64,000 bases of DNA from Gemmatimonadota bacterium (lineage in GTDB: Bacteria; Gemmatimonadota; Gemmatimonadetes; Gemmatimonadales; GWC2-71-9): the NCBI GenBank assembly GCA_016874005.1, contig VGVQ01000005.1, positions 62,001 to 126,000 of the forward strand. The letters are read 5' to 3'. Under the pieces are notes generated by a model, which ran no database searches, was not told where the DNA came from, and saw nothing but the letters and a program-made list of their open reading frames with translations. Both the position numbers and the translations under genes were made by a program. Shown piece after piece: positions 23,201-32,227 of this stretch (its first letter is position 1; every line of letters starts with the position of its first letter).

Positions 23201-26200
23201 TCAGGGCCTCCACGACGGGATTCTGCCGGGGGTCCAAGGCACCCCGGCCGCCTCGGCCTGCTCCTCGAGCTGTCGCAACTGGTCGGCGGCAGCGCGCAGT
23301 TGGGGCAGGAACGCCGCCAGCTGGTCCGAGGCGATGGCGTAAGAACGTCGGTGGGTTGCGGTTGGGCCGGTGCTGGTCGCCCAGGCCGAGCGGACGATCC
23401 GCTGGACCCGTCCGCCGATCGTGACCACAGTGGCCTCGTTGCGAGAGGCAATGGTCTGGTCGCCGGACAAGGCTACCCGCAGCTGACGGAGCGAGGCGCG
23501 GAGCGCCTGCCCGGCCTCGCGGAGCGCCGGTGGGACTCCGGCCGCCCGTTCGATGGCGCTGGCGAGTACTCGGAGGCGTTGCTCCTGCTCGCCGAGCGCC
23601 TGCTCGGCGCCGAGCGCGGCTCGTTGGAGGCGGGCGAGGTCACGGTTGAAGCCGGCGGCTCGAGCGACTGCCTCGGCCGAAAGCGCCGCCTGGTGCAGGG
23701 GGCGGGTGGTGAACGACTGCTCGCCGACGACGGTATCCCGGCCATCCACCCGCAGCGCCAGCTGGGCCCGATAGCGGCCAGGAGGGACCAGCGGGCCCAC
23801 TGGCAGGGGCGCGAAGAGACTCGCCTGCCGCTCCACACCGGTCACCGGGTCGGCAGGGGGATGGCGCAGATCCCAGGTGATTCTATTGAACCCGGCTTTG
23901 ACGGGCCCGGTGATCCGCCGAACCACCGTGCCGGCCTCGTCTCGGATGGTGACCACGGCCGCCGGCGGATCCTCCCAGTCCTCCCGCCGGAGCTCGTCCC
24001 AGGACGGAATGGCGACATCGTCGTCCTTCTTGGCCGCCGCCTTCTCCGCCTCTTGCCTTCTGGCCCGTCTGGTCTTGAGCTCCGAGCGGAGGTAGTAGGT
24101 GATGGCGGCACCCATCGCGGGGTTCGGAGCGGTGTACAGCTCGTCGCCGAGGAAACCCTTGGCGCCCCCTCCCAGCGGCTCGGCGGCGACGAATGCCGCG
24201 GCCTCCCTGATCGGCAGAAGCGTCGACTCGGTCGCGGCGAGACGAGCCAGTTGTCGCAACGGCGTCAGGTCGTGAAGGATGTAGAAGCCGCGACCGAAAG
24301 TGGCCACCACCAGATCGTTGTCGCGCCGCTGGATGGCGAGGTCGCGAATCTGGATGGTCGGCAGCCCGCCCTTGAGCTGGGTCCACCGGCCGCCGCCGTC
24401 GACGGTCACGAACAGCCCGAACTCGGTGCCGACGAAGAGGAGGTTCGGGTCGACGTGGTCTTCGACCAGGCTCCAAATCGAGCCCCGCTCGGGCAAGTTG
24501 CTCGCGATCGACCTCCAGGTCCGGCCCAGGTCGGTCGACTTCATCAGATAGGGCCGGTAGTCACCGGCTTTGTGGTGGTTGAACGCGGCGTAGATGGTGT
24601 TGACGTCATGGCGGGAGGTCTCGAGGTCGGATACGAACGTGGTGTCCGGGACGCCGGGCATCGTCCCGACGCGCCGCCAGCTGCTCCCGCCGTCTTCGGT
24701 GACATGGACCAGGCCGTCATCGCTCCCAGCGACGAGGAGGCCAGCCTTGAGAGGCGACTCGCTCAGGGCGACGACCGTGCCGTACATCGAGGTCGAGGTG
24801 TTCTTGGCGATGGCATCGATGCTCCAGACCCGGCCCATCATCTCCAGTCGGTTGCGATCGATCTGCCGGGTGAGGTCACCGCTGATCGGCCGCCAGGTGT
24901 CGCCCCGATCGTCGCTTCGGAAGACCCGCTGAGCGGCGAAGTAGAGCCTGGTGTTGGCGTGGGGACTGATCAGAAGCGGCGAATCCCAATGCCACTTGAG
25001 CGGCGGGTCGGTGGCCTCCGGTTGCGGCTGGATCTCGACCCGTTCCCCGGTCCGCTTGTCGAACCGAACCAGCTCCCCATGCTGCCACTGGCCATAGATG
25101 ATGTTAGGGTCGGTCGGATCGATTCGGGGCTGGAACCCGTCGCCTCCGACGACCACGAACCAATCGAAGTTGGTCGCGCCGTGCTCGTTGATGGTCTGCG
25201 ACGGCCCGCACCAGGTGTTGTTGTCCTGGGTCCCGCCACAGACGTTGTAGAACGGGGTCGCGTTGTCGACCTCGAGTTTGTAGAACTGGGTGATCGGGAG
25301 GTTGGCCCGAAACATCCACTGCGCCCCCCGGTCGAACGATTCGTACAACCCGCCGTCGTTCCCCAGCAAGAGGTGGCGCGGGTCGGCCGGATCGATCCAG
25401 AGAGCGTGGTGGTCGACGTGGACCGCGTTGGCCTGAACCTGCCGGACCGTCCGACCGCCGTCCTCGCTCACCTGGAAAAAAGTGTCCATCAGGTAGATTC
25501 GGTCTTCGTCGGTCGGGTCGACGTAGGCCTTCTGATAGTACATCGGCGAGGTCGGCTGCCAGGCGCTTTGGCGTTGCCAATTCTGACCCCCGTCGTCGCT
25601 CCGATAGAGGCCACCGGCTCGGTTCTGCGCCTCGACGATGGCGTAAAGCACGTTGGGGTTCGAGGGCGCGATCGCCAGGCCGATCTTGCCGAGTTCCTCG
25701 GCGGGAAGCCCCTTGGTGATCTTGACCCAGCTCGAGCCCCCGTCGGTCGATTTGTAGAGCGACGACCCCGGCCCCCCATTGATGAACCCCCATTGTCGCC
25801 GAGCCCGTTGGTGAGTGGAGGCGTAGAGGACGTCGGGTCGTTTGGGGTCGATGATCAACGACTGGGCGCCGGTCCACTCGTTGTCCGGCTTGAGCACCTG
25901 AGTCCACGTCTTGCCGCCGTCGGTCGTCTTGTAGACCCCGCGGTCGCCGCCGGCCGACCACAACGGTCCCGTCGCCGCGACGTAGACCACCTTGCCGTCG
26001 CGGGGGTCGACCGCGATGGCTCCGATGTGGTTCGAGTTCTTGAGCCCCACGTTGGTCCACGATCGTCCGCCGTCGGTCGACCGGTAGACCCCGTCGCCGT
26101 ATCCCACGCTGCGCTGGCTGTTGTTTTCCCCGGTGCCGACCCAGACCGTGAGCGGGTCGGAAGGGTCGAGGGCCAGGAACCCGATCGAGTACGACCCCTG

Positions 26201-26476
26201 ACCGTCGAAGATCGGCGTCCAGGCGGTTCCCGCGTTGGTGGTCTTCCAGACGTTGCCGGAATGAACCGCCAGGTACCAGGTCCTCGGGTCGCGAGGATCG
26301 ACGACGACCTCGCCAATCCGGCCGCCCGTCACCGCCGGCCCGATACTCCGAAACCGGAGGCCGCTCAGGGTCTCGGCGGTGACGTGGTTGGTGGTATCGG
26401 CGGCGGGGGTGGAACGGGGACGCGGCTGGGCGGATAGGGACGAGGCCAGCAGGGCCGAGCAGAGCAGCAGGCGCAT
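23201..26476 (-). CDS. Sortilin/VPS10-like BNR-repeat propeller protein
   Basis: 1091 residues, signal peptide LLLCSALLASSLSAQ. Many BNR/sortilin blades (RSTDGGRSW, KTTDGGKTW, KSTDGGSSW) fill about residues 40-770. A C-terminal region follows with a 'GFNRITWDLRHPP' beta-domain and a long helical tail (about 950-1080). The motif CGGTQDNNTWCGPS and the earlier 'HVDHHALWIDPADPRHLL' segment are shared almost exactly with the paralogue at 9430-12564. Function unknown; such proteins are exported and often sit next to peptidases. Here it heads an operon with cytochrome c and an FAD oxidoreductase, 76 bases upstream of the cytochrome. Confidence 0.88.
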   Translation of the reverse strand: MRLLLCSALLASSLSAQPRPRSTPAADTTNHVTAETLSGLRFRSIGPAVTGGRIGEVVVDPRDPRTWYLAVHSGNVWKTTNAGTAWTPIFDGQGSYSIGFLALDPSDPLTVWVGTGENNSQRSVGYGDGVYRSTDGGRSWTNVGLKNSNHIGAIAVDPRDGKVVYVAATGPLWSAGGDRGVYKTTDGGKTWTQVLKPDNEWTGAQSLIIDPKRPDVLYASTHQRARRQWGFINGGPGSSLYKSTDGGSSWVKITKGLPAEELGKIGLAIAPSNPNVLYAIVEAQNRAGGLYRSDDGGQNWQRQSAWQPTSPMYYQKAYVDPTDEDRIYLMDTFFQVSEDGGRTVRQVQANAVHVDHHALWIDPADPRHLLLGNDGGLYESFDRGAQWMFRANLPITQFYKLEVDNATPFYNVCGGTQDNNTWCGPSQTINEHGATNFDWFVVVGGDGFQPRIDPTDPNIIYGQWQHGELVRFDKRTGERVEIQPQPEATDPPLKWHWDSPLLISPHANTRLYFAAQRVFRSDDRGDTWRPISGDLTRQIDRNRLEMMGRVWSIDAIAKNTSTSMYGTVVALSESPLKAGLLVAGSDDGLVHVTEDGGSSWRRVGTMPGVPDTTFVSDLETSRHDVNTIYAAFNHHKAGDYRPYLMKSTDLGRTWRSIASNLPERGSIWSLVEDHVDPNLLFVGTEFGLFVTVDGGGRWTQLKGGLPTIQIRDLAIQRRDNDLVVATFGRGFYILHDLTPLRQLARLAATESTLLPIREAAAFVAAEPLGGGAKGFLGDELYTAPNPAMGAAITYYLRSELKTRRARRQEAEKAAAKKDDDVAIPSWDELRREDWEDPPAAVVTIRDEAGTVVRRITGPVKAGFNRITWDLRHPPADPVTGVERQASLFAPLPVGPLVPPGRYRAQLALRVDGRDTVVGEQSFTTRPLHQAALSAEAVARAAGFNRDLARLQRAALGAEQALGEQEQRLRVLASAIERAAGVPPALREAGQALRASLRQLRVALSGDQTIASRNEATVVTIGGRVQRIVRSAWATSTGPTATHRRSYAIASDQLAAFLPQLRAAADQLRQLEEQAEAAGVPWTPGRIPSWRP

Positions 26477-26505
26477 GGTCGAATCGATGAGGCAGGGGAT
26501 CCCGG

Positions 26506-26534
26506 ATTATCCGCCGCCCGAGTGGTTAGGACAA
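26506..26534 (-). promoter_or_regulatory. Promoter of the sortilin/cytochrome/FAD operon
   Basis: Reverse strand: TTGTCC (26534-26529), 17-base spacer, GATAAT (26511-26506), leader of about 23 bases to ATG 26476. Confidence 0.5.
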
Positions 26535-26597
26535 GGGGAGCCTTGCCGGCGGCTCGGTCCGGAGCCATCATCCGCTCCACCGCAACGAGGAATCGGG

Positions 26598-27032
26598 ATG
26601 ACCCCGCCGCAGAGCTACGCCAACCACAAGAAATACGTGTTCATGTACCACCGGGTGGCATTCGCCTTGATCTTGGTGCTATTGATCTGGGCGATCCGCC
26701 TGCTGATCAAAGAACCGTCGCTGGACAGTGTCATCGCCCTGATCACGGTAGTGGTGCTGGGCTTCTTGTTCTGGTACGCCCGGATCTTCCCCCTCGGCGT
26801 CCAGAACCGAGTGATTCGGTTGGAGGAGGAACTCCGCTACGGCCGAATCCTGCCGGATGATCTTCGGGCCCGAGCGGGTGAGTTGTCGCTGGGCCAGGTC
26901 ATCGCCCTCCGGTTCGCGTCGGACGAGGAGTTGCCCGGTTTGATGCGGCAAGTGCTCGGTGGTCAGCTGACCACTCAAGACGCCATCAAACGGGCCATCA
27001 AGGTCTGGCGGCCGGACCACTATCGGATCTGA
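26598..27032 (+). CDS. DUF6526-like small membrane protein
   Basis: 144 residues. N-terminal SYANHKKYVFMYH, then two membrane helices (about 20-40 and 48-68), then a basic cytoplasmic helical domain with NRVIRLEEELRY and a C-terminal DAIKRAIKVWRPDHYRI. This pattern matches DUF6526 proteins, whose role is unknown. An ACGAGG ribosome site lies 8 bases upstream of the ATG. The Rieske oxygenase gene follows after 41 bases and may share the transcript. Confidence 0.75.
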   Translation: MTPPQSYANHKKYVFMYHRVAFALILVLLIWAIRLLIKEPSLDSVIALITVVVLGFLFWYARIFPLGVQNRVIRLEEELRYGRILPDDLRARAGELSLGQVIALRFASDEELPGLMRQVLGGQLTTQDAIKRAIKVWRPDHYRI

Positions 27033-27073
27033 CGCCCCTCGACCTCGCCGGACACCGGCGCCATGTTTACCGG

Positions 27074-28210
27074 ATGACCCCGCCACCGGACTCGGAGTAT
27101 CCGCCGCTTTCGGAAGCGGATCTCGAGGTCCACCCGGTGGAGCGGTCGGAGACCATTCCGTCGGCATGGTACACCGATCCCGGCTTCCACGCGCTCGATC
27201 GCGACGCGGTGTTCGCCGGCACTTGGCAGGGAGTCGGCCATGGTCAAATGGTCGACCGGCCCGGGGCCTACTTCCTCGCTTCGATCGCCGACAACCCGAT
27301 CATCGTGCTGGCCGATGGGGCGGGTCAGCCCCGGGCGTTCTACAACGTCTGCCGTCACCGGGGCGGACCGCTCGCCACCGAGCCCGCTGGCTGCGTCAAA
27401 GCCCTCAGCTGCAAATACCACGGCTGGACTTATTGGCTCGATGGCACCCTTCGAGGCGTCCCCCGGTTCGATCGGACCGAGCTGTTCGACAAGGGCGACT
27501 ACGGGCTGGTGCCGCTGGCCGTGCGTCAGTGGCGAGGGTTTCTGTTCGCCCACCTCGGTGACCCGCTGGCGACGCCGCTCGAGGAGTTGCTCGGGGGGAT
27601 CAGCGATCGGATCGGTCCGATCCCGATCGAGGAGATGCGGTTGGTGCATCGGGTCGACTACCAGGTCGGCGCCAACTGGAAGGTGTACGTCGACAACTTC
27701 CTCGAGGGGTACCACATCCCCCACGTCCACCCCGAGCTCAACAGGGCGCTGGATTACTCGAGCTACCGGACCGAGCTGGCCGCGTGGCACTCGCTTCAGT
27801 ACAGCCCGCTCAAGGCCGACAACGTCTACACCGGGGGCGGCGGCGAAGCGTATTACTACTGGATCTACCCCAACCTGATGTTGAACTTTCTCCCCCATCG
27901 GATCCAGGCCAATCTGGTCGTTCCCGAGGGTCCCGGTCGTTGCCGAGTCATCTTCTGGTACTATTACCTCGATCCGGCGGCGCCCGGTCGAGACCGCCAG
28001 ATCGCCGATGACCTCGCCTACAGCGACCTGGTCCAGGCCGAGGACCGAGACATCTGCGAGAGGGTCCAGATCGGGTTGGGCTCCCGGGCCTACGATCGGG
28101 GGCGCTTCTCGGTGGACATGGAGAGCGGGGTTCACCATTTTCAGCAGCTCCTCAAGGCGTCCTACCGTCGCTGGCAGCATCGGCGTTCTCTCGACCAAAG
28201 GTCCGCGTGA
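27074..28210 (+). CDS. Rieske-type ring-hydroxylating / amine oxygenase alpha subunit
   Basis: 378 residues. Rieske [2Fe-2S] ligands Cys93-x-His95 and Cys113-x2-His116. The catalytic domain has the mononuclear iron motif NWKVYVDNFLEGYHIPHVH (His214, His219, with a C-terminal carboxylate). Length and the EGYHIPHVHPEL signature resemble the CntA/GbcA group (carnitine and glycine-betaine monooxygenases) more than aromatic dioxygenases; that is inference. No reductase or ferredoxin gene lies beside it, so electrons must come from elsewhere. The stop overlaps the APC permease start (GTGA), which suggests that the permease brings in its substrate. Confidence 0.88.
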   Translation: MTPPPDSEYPPLSEADLEVHPVERSETIPSAWYTDPGFHALDRDAVFAGTWQGVGHGQMVDRPGAYFLASIADNPIIVLADGAGQPRAFYNVCRHRGGPLATEPAGCVKALSCKYHGWTYWLDGTLRGVPRFDRTELFDKGDYGLVPLAVRQWRGFLFAHLGDPLATPLEELLGGISDRIGPIPIEEMRLVHRVDYQVGANWKVYVDNFLEGYHIPHVHPELNRALDYSSYRTELAAWHSLQYSPLKADNVYTGGGGEAYYYWIYPNLMLNFLPHRIQANLVVPEGPGRCRVIFWYYYLDPAAPGRDRQIADDLAYSDLVQAEDRDICERVQIGLGSRAYDRGRFSVDMESGVHHFQQLLKASYRRWQHRRSLDQRSA

Positions 28211-29589
28211 CCGGCTCCGGTTCGACAGCGCCCGCGACCGAGCTTCGTGCCGAGCTCCGGTTGCTCGATGCCACGATGATCAATGTCGGGACCATGATCG
28301 CCTCGGCGGTGTATCTGGTTCCCGCCGCCATCGCGGCTCACTTCAGCGGGGTCTTTCCGACCCTGATGGTCTGGGTGGTGGGCGGGGTGGTCTCGCTGTT
28401 CGGGGCGCTCTGCGTCGCCGAGCTGGGCGCCGCCCTGCCTGGCGCCGGCGGTCAGTTCGTCTATCTGAAGCGGGCCTTCGGTCCGGTATGGGGTTATCTC
28501 TACGGTTGGGGGGCGGCGGTGATCATCAACCCCGCCTCGATCGCGGCCATCGCGGTCGGGTTCGCCACCTACCTCGACTACTTCGCCGCGGGCTCGGGCA
28601 TGCCGTTAGGTGACATCGGTGTCAAGGTAATGGCCGTCCTCTCGATCGCCGGGCTGACGGCGCTCAACTACTTCGGGCTCAAGCTGGGCGTGGTGACCCA
28701 GAACGTGGTGACCATCGTCAAGATCGCGGCCTTGTTCCTCCTGGTCGCGCTGTGTTTCCTCCTCCCGGGTGGCAGCCCCGACAACCTGACGCCGTTCTGG
28801 CCGACCGAGTCGCCGGGGGCGCTGCTGGCGCCGTTCGGGACGGCGATGGTGGCCGTCCTCTACGCCTACGATGGCTGGATCGAGATCACCTACGTGGGCA
28901 GCGAGCTCGAGAACCCGGGACGCGACATGCCACTGTCGATCCTCCTGTCCACCGCGATCGTCACGGTGGTCTACCTCGGCGCCGCGGCCGCCTTCAGCTA
29001 CGTCCTCGGCCATCGCGGCGTGGCCGGATCGGAACGGGTCGCGGCGGATGCCGCCACGGTGGTCATCGGTGGCGTCGGCGCGGCGTTGGTCGCGGCTTCC
29101 ATCCTGATCTCGACCCTGGGCTCCAACAACGGGATCGTCTTCACCTCCGCGCGGATCCCCTACGCCATGGCCAAGGACGGCGAGTTCTTCGCCTGGGCCG
29201 GGCAAGTCCACCCCAAGTTCGCCGTACCCACCACGGCGCTGGTCGTTCAAGGAATCTGGAGCGGGCTGCTCACGCTCACCGGCACCTACAACCAGCTCCT
29301 CACCTATGTCGTCTTCGTCGGGTTCCTGTTCTATGCCCTGTCCGCCCTCGCGGTGATCGTCCTCCGTCGCCGCGAGCCCGGTCTCGAGAGACCCTACCGA
29401 GCCTGGGGATACCCGGTGACCCCGCTCGTCTTCATCGCGTTCTCCGGCTACCTGATCTGGAACACCATCGTCGAACAACCGCAGGAGTCGGCGATCGGAA
29501 CCGGGCTCCTCGTTCTTGGCCTGGTCTTCTATTATGGCCTGGGGTGGCACCGGGCGCCGCCGACCGCGACCACCCGGCCCACGGCATGA
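28207..29589 (+). CDS. APC family amino acid / amine permease
   Basis: 460 residues with about 12 hydrophobic helices. The opening 'LLDATMINVGTMIASAVYLVP' is the APC helix-1 substrate motif, followed by 'AELGAALPGAGGQFVYLKRAF' and 'YAYDGWIEITYVGSELENP' characteristic of LAT-type members. GTG start overlapping the Rieske gene stop; its own stop overlaps the ABC ATPase start (ATGA). It would import an amino acid or quaternary amine; the substrate is not readable from sequence. Confidence 0.9.
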   Translation: MTGSGSTAPATELRAELRLLDATMINVGTMIASAVYLVPAAIAAHFSGVFPTLMVWVVGGVVSLFGALCVAELGAALPGAGGQFVYLKRAFGPVWGYLYGWGAAVIINPASIAAIAVGFATYLDYFAAGSGMPLGDIGVKVMAVLSIAGLTALNYFGLKLGVVTQNVVTIVKIAALFLLVALCFLLPGGSPDNLTPFWPTESPGALLAPFGTAMVAVLYAYDGWIEITYVGSELENPGRDMPLSILLSTAIVTVVYLGAAAAFSYVLGHRGVAGSERVAADAATVVIGGVGAALVAASILISTLGSNNGIVFTSARIPYAMAKDGEFFAWAGQVHPKFAVPTTALVVQGIWSGLLTLTGTYNQLLTYVVFVGFLFYALSALAVIVLRRREPGLERPYRAWGYPVTPLVFIAFSGYLIWNTIVEQPQESAIGTGLLVLGLVFYYGLGWHRAPPTATTRPTA

Positions 29590-30530
29590 GCGGCGAACCG
29601 GCGATCGAACTCCATCGGCTGACCCGCTCGTTCGCCGACGGTCGCGGCATCTTCGAGATCGACCTCGCCGTCCGAGCCGGTGAAGTGCTCGCGCTGCTCG
29701 GCGACAACGGTGCCGGCAAGACGACCCTGATTCGAACGGTGACCGGGAGGCTCCGGCCCGATTCCGGCCGGGTCGTGATCAACGGCCGCGATCCCATGGT
29801 CGACGCTGCCGCCAGGCGGAAGCTCGGCGTGGTGCCCCAGCGCATAGCGCTCTATCCGGATCTGACCATCCGCGAGAACCTCGAGGTGTTCGGGCGCCTG
29901 GCCGGGCTCGACGCCCACGCAGCGCGTGGCAGGGCCGCTGCCGCGCTCGAGTGGATCGAACTCTCGACCCGAGCCGGGTCCGTGGTCGGCCAGCTCTCTG
30001 GTGGGCAGCAACGTCGGGTGAACCTCGCCGCGGGCGTCCTCCACGATCCGACAGTTCTGTTGCTCGACGAACCGACCGCCGGCATCGACGCGGAGGCTCG
30101 GGAACGGCTCCACGACCTTCTCGGGAAGCTGAAAAGCCGTGGGCAGGCCGTCCTGCTTTCGACCCACGACTTCTCCGAGGCGAAGGCCCTGGCGGATCGC
30201 GTGGCGGTCCTGGCAAACGGGCGCGTCCGGGTCGAAGGCGGACCCGAGGATCTCGTCTTCCGGTTCTTTGGTGGTCATCAGGAGGTCGACCTCACCTTGG
30301 CGGCGCCAGCTGGTGCCGAGGCGAGCACCCGGCTCGCTGAGGTCGGCCTTTGGCCGGGTCGGGACCCCACCCGATGGTTCGGACCGATTCCCGGAGGCCT
30401 GCCGGCGCTGCCGAGGTTCGTCGCTGCCTTGGCCGCCGTCGGGATCGTGCCAGTCCAAGCCGGAGTCAGAACGCCCGACCTCGGGAGCGTGATCCGGCGA
30501 ACGAGCGGCTCGGAACCCTCGGTGTCATGA
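29586..30530 (+). CDS. ABC transporter ATP-binding protein
   Basis: 314 residues. Walker A GDNGAGKTT, signature LSGGQQRR, Walker B VLLLDEPTAG and switch His in LLSTHDF are all intact in the first 220 residues. A C-terminal extension of about 90 residues follows, as in DrrA/NatA-like ATPases of ABC-2 exporters. Start ATGA-overlaps the permease gene upstream; stop ATGA-overlaps the membrane subunit downstream, so the pair is made together. Confidence 0.93.
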   Translation: MSGEPAIELHRLTRSFADGRGIFEIDLAVRAGEVLALLGDNGAGKTTLIRTVTGRLRPDSGRVVINGRDPMVDAAARRKLGVVPQRIALYPDLTIRENLEVFGRLAGLDAHAARGRAAAALEWIELSTRAGSVVGQLSGGQQRRVNLAAGVLHDPTVLLLDEPTAGIDAEARERLHDLLGKLKSRGQAVLLSTHDFSEAKALADRVAVLANGRVRVEGGPEDLVFRFFGGHQEVDLTLAAPAGAEASTRLAEVGLWPGRDPTRWFGPIPGGLPALPRFVAALAAVGIVPVQAGVRTPDLGSVIRRTSGSEPSVS

Positions 30531-31765
30531 CCACGATATTCCGGGCAATGGCGCTCGGGTTTCTCCGCGACCGGGGCGCCTTGGTCATGAGCATCGTGCT
30601 GCCAGTCCTCGTGTTCGTGGTGTTCGCGGCGATCTTCTCCGGGGCATCGGGGGAATCCGCTCGGATCCGGGTGGCCATCGTCGATGCCCGTCAATCGGCC
30701 GAGTCACGCCGGATGGTGGACGCGCTGCGCCGCGATCCGAGGCTCGAAGTCGCCGCGGTGTCCGCCGCGGCCGACGCCCGGCGACGGGTCGTTGCCGGGT
30801 CGCTCGATGCGGCGCTCATCGTGCGAACCGAGGGTCGCGATTTCTCGGACCTGGCTGGAGAGGGCGCCCCGGCTCTTCTCATCTACTTCGATCCGGTGCG
30901 CCGCGCCGCGGCCCAGATTCTCGCCGGGGTGGTCCAGAGCACCTACTTCGGGTCACTTCCCGACGTGGCCCTGCGAGGTTTGGTCCAGATGCTGGGCCAA
31001 GGGTTCGTCGAGTTCACGCCCGCGCAGCGCGACACCCTCGACCAGCGGCTCGCGGATCTCGCCGGCGAGATGATCGCCGACCAGCGCGATGGTCGGACCC
31101 CTGACGGCAGCCTGCTCGACGGCCTGGTCGGCCTCGAGTCCACCGGGCAGGCCGGACAAGCCCGCAATCACGTGGCGTATTACGCCGGCGCCATCGCGAT
31201 GCTGTTTCTGCTCTTCTCCGCCATTCACGGCGCGGTGACCCTAGCGGAAGAACGCGAATCGGGTGTCCTCGACCGCGTTCTCGCGGGCCCTCACGGTGCC
31301 ACCAACCTGGTCGGCGGCAAGTTCTTGTTTCTGGTAACTCAGGGGACCCTGCAGATCGGGCTCATTCTGTTCGTGGCCTGGGTCTGGTACCGAGTGCCGG
31401 TCCCGGCACACCTGGCTGGCGTGATCCTGGTGGCCGTTGCCGCCGCCGCCGCGGCCGGTGGGATGGCCCTCGCGCTAGCCGCCGCCACCCGCACCAAACG
31501 CCAGGCGCAAACCATCGCCAACGTCGCCATCCTCCTGATGTCGGCGTTAGGGGGAAGCATGGTTCCCCGGTTCTTGATGCCGCCGCTGCTGCAACAACTC
31601 GGATGGCTCACGCCCACCACCTGGGCGGTGGAAGGCTTCAGCGCGCTGTTGTGGCGGGGGGAGCCAATCGGCGCCGTCGCCGCCCCGGTGGCATTACTCC
31701 TCACTGCCGGCGGAGCCGGCCTCCTCGCGGCCTGGTCCCTCGCCCGCCGCTGGGATCGTCGCTAA
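30527..31765 (+). CDS. ABC-2 type transporter permease
   Basis: 412 residues. One membrane helix at the N-terminus (about 18-38), a large extracytoplasmic domain (about 40-225), then five helices in the C-terminal half, including ITLAEERESG-like 'VTLAEERESGVLDRVLAGP', the ABC-2 signature. Typical of exporters of lipids, drugs or polysaccharides, or NatB-type sodium export. Forms a complete minimal exporter with the ATPase encoded just upstream. The stop TAA is part of the -10-like box of crtZ. Confidence 0.9.
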   Translation: MTTIFRAMALGFLRDRGALVMSIVLPVLVFVVFAAIFSGASGESARIRVAIVDARQSAESRRMVDALRRDPRLEVAAVSAAADARRRVVAGSLDAALIVRTEGRDFSDLAGEGAPALLIYFDPVRRAAAQILAGVVQSTYFGSLPDVALRGLVQMLGQGFVEFTPAQRDTLDQRLADLAGEMIADQRDGRTPDGSLLDGLVGLESTGQAGQARNHVAYYAGAIAMLFLLFSAIHGAVTLAEERESGVLDRVLAGPHGATNLVGGKFLFLVTQGTLQIGLILFVAWVWYRVPVPAHLAGVILVAVAAAAAAGGMALALAAATRTKRQAQTIANVAILLMSALGGSMVPRFLMPPLLQQLGWLTPTTWAVEGFSALLWRGEPIGAVAAPVALLLTAGGAGLLAAWSLARRWDRR

Positions 31766-31768
31766 ACT
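31763..31768 (+). promoter_or_regulatory. -10-like box for crtZ, leaderless arrangement
   Basis: TAAACT ends 6 bases before the GTG start of crtZ and uses the stop codon of the ABC permease gene. No clear -35. Confidence 0.35.
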
Positions 31769-31774
31769 TCCCCA

Positions 31775-32227
31775 GTGACTTTCGCGCTGATCCTGGTCGG
31801 GACCGTCGTGGGCATGGAGCTGGTCGCGAACCTGATGCACCGGTTCGTGATGCACGGCCCTCTCTGGGTGCTCCACAAATCGCACCACGCCAACGACCAC
31901 GCCCGGTTCGAGCTCAACGACCTGTTTGGGGTCTTCTTCGCCATTCCGTCGATCGTGTTCATCTACTTCGGGACCCAGGGGAGCCCGGTGCTCCTGGCGG
32001 TTGGAATCGGGATGGCCGTCTATGGCGCCGTCTACTGGGGCTTTCACGACGTCCTGGTGCACCGCCGGATTCCGCACGGCTGGATCCCGAAGTCCGGGTA
32101 CCTCCGGCGGATCGTGCAGGCCCATCACATTCACCATCGAAGCCGGACCAAGGACGGGGCCGTCTCGTTCGGCTTCCTCTACGCCCCCGATCCCGACCGC
32201 CTCAAGCGAGAGCTTCGCGACGAGTAG
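31775..32227 (+). CDS. crtZ: Beta-carotene 3-hydroxylase (CrtZ type)
   Basis: 150 residues, GTG start. Fatty-acid-hydroxylase superfamily di-iron histidine clusters in order: HRFVMHG, HKSHH, HDVLVHRR and HHIHHRS. Four hydrophobic helices place the active site at the membrane. The length (about 150-170) and motif spacing fit CrtZ, which adds 3-OH groups to the beta rings of carotene to give cryptoxanthin and zeaxanthin. It faces the crtYIB genes, which supports the call. Its last 26 bases overlap the 3' end of crtB. Confidence 0.88.
   Translation: MTFALILVGTVVGMELVANLMHRFVMHGPLWVLHKSHHANDHARFELNDLFGVFFAIPSIVFIYFGTQGSPVLLAVGIGMAVYGAVYWGFHDVLVHRRIPHGWIPKSGYLRRIVQAHHIHHRSRTKDGAVSFGFLYAPDPDRLKRELRDE

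Noticed and set aside
22937-26437. Forward open frame of 1166 codons across the sortilin-like gene
   Set aside because: It is antisense to a gene with clear BNR repeats; composition is Arg/Asp/Gly-rich with no motifs. High GC makes stop codons rare on the opposite strand.
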